The translations under genes and the position numbers were made by a program. The notes beneath the pieces were generated by a model, which ran no database searches, was not told the origin of the DNA, and worked only from the letters and a program-made list of their open reading frames with translations. Shown here piece after piece: positions 62,368-64,000 of a stretch of DNA of 64,000 nt. Numbering within the stretch: position 1 is the stretch's first letter; every line of letters starts with the position of its first letter. This DNA comes from Chloroflexota bacterium. Its GTDB lineage: Bacteria; Chloroflexota; Anaerolineae; Anaerolineales; Anaerolineaceae. The stretch is from contig JAKQJC010000049.1 of the NCBI GenBank assembly GCA_029561345.1, positions 1-64,000 of the forward strand, written 5' to 3'.

Positions 62368-63831
62368 ATGTCCAAGTTCCAGTTTAAATATCAACTCTAC
62401 AAACACCTGCAGGCCAACGCCGGCGCCATTTATGCCGAAGCCCGCAAAGCCGCCGAAGAAATCGGCATCACTGGCGATCTGCGCAACAACATCGGCCTGA
62501 CCGGCGCCGTTTCAGGCTGCCACGGTCTGCTGGGCCGCGAAGTGGAAGATGCCATGCATGATGTGGCGCGCAAAGTGCTGCCTTCGGCGGTGCTCGATGA
62601 AAAGATTCGCGATATCGTCAAAGAATATTACGGCGACGATTACGATGCTGCCCTGATCAACACCTGCGAAGCCGGCCTGAACGTGGCTTACGATGTGCTG
62701 TGCATGCCCCCGACCCTCGGGCGCGGCGACCCCTACCGCGGCCGCTATATTGCCCCCTACGAGCGCCACATGCACCACCAGGGCGCTTACGGCCGCCCCT
62801 TCCCGCCCCGCTACAAGGAAGTTAACGCCGAGCGCGGCGAAGCCGCCGGCGAATACGGCGTGCAGGGCAAGCGCGCCTTCAATCTCGATACCATCTATGT
62901 GAAGCCCGTTGGCGCCACCTATGACTGCCACGGCATCAAATACAATCCCATTCCCAGCTTCATGCATGTGGATGCCGCCCAGACCATCGCCCGCTTTGGC
63001 GAAGTGGCGTCTCGCCACATGGACACCCTGGTTGGCTTTGCTTCGCTGGGTTACGACACCCCCGGCTACGGCTACGGCGAGAAAGCCGCCAACGGCGCCC
63101 CTGCCCTGCAGGTGGGCCTGAGCGAACTGGCCGCCCAGTACGATGTGCCTTATATCGTTGACAATGCCTGGGGCGTGCCTTTTGTCGGCGCCGATATCCG
63201 CAAGATGGGCGCAGACGTGGTCATTTACTCGATGGACAAGGCTTCCGGCGCCCCCACCTGCGGTCTGATGATCGGCAAGGAAGAATCCATGGTGCTCATT
63301 CGCCGTGCCCTGGGCATTCACGGCGCCCGCTACGGCACGCTCTCATCTCACGGCAAGGCCGCCTATGTCGGTTTCGATCCGGGCAAGGAAGCCCTGGCCG
63401 GCGCCCTGGCTGCCATGCGCATTCTCAAGGAACGCCCGCATATCTCCCTCGATGCCCTCGAAGGCCTCTACCGCATCACCCTCGAAGAATTTGAACTGCT
63501 GCCCGCTTCCCTCAAGAAGGGCTGGAGCATTTTCAAATCGTCAAACTGCCTGGCTGTTGAACTCAACTATGTTGACTCATGGGCCAACGGCGAATTCGGC
63601 CTGCCCATCTTCTCCATTGAAGATATGTACGCCGGCAGCCACATTCTGCAGAACTGCATGTCGCAGATGGGTATGATCCCCACCATCGCCTACGATGCCA
63701 ATATTCTGGTGTCCAACGGCGTGGGTAATGTGGATGAAGAAGGCCGCCTGATGGAAGGTCCCACCCGCATGGCGGTCAAGGCCATGTTCAAGGCCATCGA
63801 AATCATCGCCCGCACGGCCGGCATGCTCTAA
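62368..63831 (+). CDS. fold-type I PLP-dependent enzyme (SelA/aminotransferase-like), substrate unknown
   Basis: A 487-residue enzyme with fold-type I PLP motifs. The cofactor aspartate lies in YIVDNAWGVPFVGAD, and the Schiff-base lysine is probably Lys291 in IYSMDKASGAPTCGLMIG. This pattern is closest to SelA-like and class V aminotransferase-like proteins. An N-terminal region with LTGAVSGCHGLLGREVEDAMHDVA and a His/Tyr-rich insert (YERHMHHQGAYGRPFPPRY) is unusual. A GGAG ribosome-binding site precedes the ATG. Placement behind a GntR regulator suggests induced catabolism of an amino compound. I would not name the reaction. Confidence 0.75.
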   Translation: MSKFQFKYQLYKHLQANAGAIYAEARKAAEEIGITGDLRNNIGLTGAVSGCHGLLGREVEDAMHDVARKVLPSAVLDEKIRDIVKEYYGDDYDAALINTCEAGLNVAYDVLCMPPTLGRGDPYRGRYIAPYERHMHHQGAYGRPFPPRYKEVNAERGEAAGEYGVQGKRAFNLDTIYVKPVGATYDCHGIKYNPIPSFMHVDAAQTIARFGEVASRHMDTLVGFASLGYDTPGYGYGEKAANGAPALQVGLSELAAQYDVPYIVDNAWGVPFVGADIRKMGADVVIYSMDKASGAPTCGLMIGKEESMVLIRRALGIHGARYGTLSSHGKAAYVGFDPGKEALAGALAAMRILKERPHISLDALEGLYRITLEEFELLPASLKKGWSIFKSSNCLAVELNYVDSWANGEFGLPIFSIEDMYAGSHILQNCMSQMGMIPTIAYDANILVSNGVGNVDEEGRLMEGPTRMAVKAMFKAIEIIARTAGML

Positions 63832-63912
63832 ATTTTCCTGCCCTCGCTGAACGCTGGCTGAGGGAGGGTGTGTCATCCAGAGCTGTGCGCCTCCTTCCAC
63901 GGCTCTGTTTGC

Positions 63913-63950
63913 AAGGGGCAGGAATGGGTCACCACCCGATCCTGCCCCTT
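63913..63950 (+). terminator. hairpin after the PLP enzyme gene
   Basis: An 11-bp stem (AAGGGGCAGGA / TCCTGCCCCTT) with an inner GGGT/ACCC extension, then CTGGTTCTC. The T tract is weak, so it may only partly terminate or may stabilise the upstream message. Confidence 0.5.
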
Positions 63951-63976
63951 CTGGTTCTCACAACAGGAGCAATTTT

Positions 63977-64000
63977 ATGAAAGCTTCCGACCGGATTGTT
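63977..64000 (+). CDS. partial gene leaving the window (first eight codons)
   Basis: ATG at 63977 with AGGAG seven bases upstream opens Met-Lys-Ala-Ser-Asp-Arg-Ile-Val and runs off the right edge. It is likely part of the same locus as the GntR regulator and PLP enzyme. No product can be named from eight residues. Confidence 0.6.

Noticed and set aside
1-64000. tRNA, rRNA, CRISPR arrays, insertion sequences, prophage genes, secondary-metabolite clusters
   Set aside because: Looked for on both strands; no matching genes, repeats or structures were seen.

Overview
The window reads as chromosomal sequence from a GC-rich, anaerobic-type member of the Chloroflexota, most likely class Anaerolineae. 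This is an inference from gene content: the hrcA-grpE-dnaK-dnaJ-prmA operon behind a perfect CIRCE element, class II aldolase, rho followed by a LysM/M23 endopeptidase, very large multi-domain sensor and kinase fusions, proline-rich Ser/Thr kinases, DUF4173 and YfhO-like membrane proteins, and plain sigma70-type promoters. There is no 16S rRNA, tRNA, phage, insertion sequence or CRISPR array in the window to settle it.

Layout. 1-640: a truncated 7TM sensor remnant. 0.96-3.5 kb (+): cytochrome c maturation pair ccmE-ccmF. 3.4-5.5 kb (-): DUF362 protein and a secreted zinc-ribbon membrane protein. 5.8-9.6 kb (+): an operon of an S66 LD-carboxypeptidase, a zinc-dependent phospholipase-like hydrolase, miaB and an M55 D-aminopeptidase. 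9.8-12.9 kb (-): an exported repeat protein, then NfeD, SPFH/slipin and a GNAT acetyltransferase in one operon. 13.1-15.5 kb (+): gyrA. 15.6-26.1 kb (-): small membrane protein, birA, LysM/M23 peptidase, rho, fba, prmA, dnaJ, dnaK, grpE, hrcA. 26.5-29.5 kb (-): VIT/VWA protein with its MerR regulator. 29.6-34.1 kb (-): methyltransferase, GT2 glycosyltransferase, DUF2179-type membrane protein, glycogen phosphorylase. 34.5-38.5 kb (+): a 1329-residue GGDEF/STAND/TPR fusion. 38.7-44.4 kb (-): CYTH protein, small membrane protein and a 1563-residue double GT-C/YfhO fusion. 44.6-53.2 kb (-): five-protein histidine-kinase/response-regulator array ending in an HD-GYP protein. 53.2-55.7 kb (-): guaB and a membrane protein. 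56-59 kb (+): DUF4173 protein and an M20 peptidase. 59.1-61.4 kb (-): a Ser/Thr kinase fused to an extracellular BMP-type binding domain. 61.6-64 kb (+): GntR regulator, a PLP enzyme and the first codons of another gene.

How the parts fit. The most unusual content is signalling architecture. Four proteins carry HisKA dimerisation helices, but in two of them one or more HisKA units have no ATPase next to them. Together with a stand-alone receiver and an HD-GYP output they look like one phosphorelay feeding c-di-GMP turnover, and a GGDEF protein with intact catalytic and I-site motifs sits 6 kb away on a STAND-NTPase/TPR scaffold. The kinase-BMP fusion looks like a one-protein receptor that would read an extracellular small molecule and phosphorylate inside. 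Housekeeping parts are conventional, with well-defined promoters, the CIRCE operator and strong terminators, several of them bidirectional.
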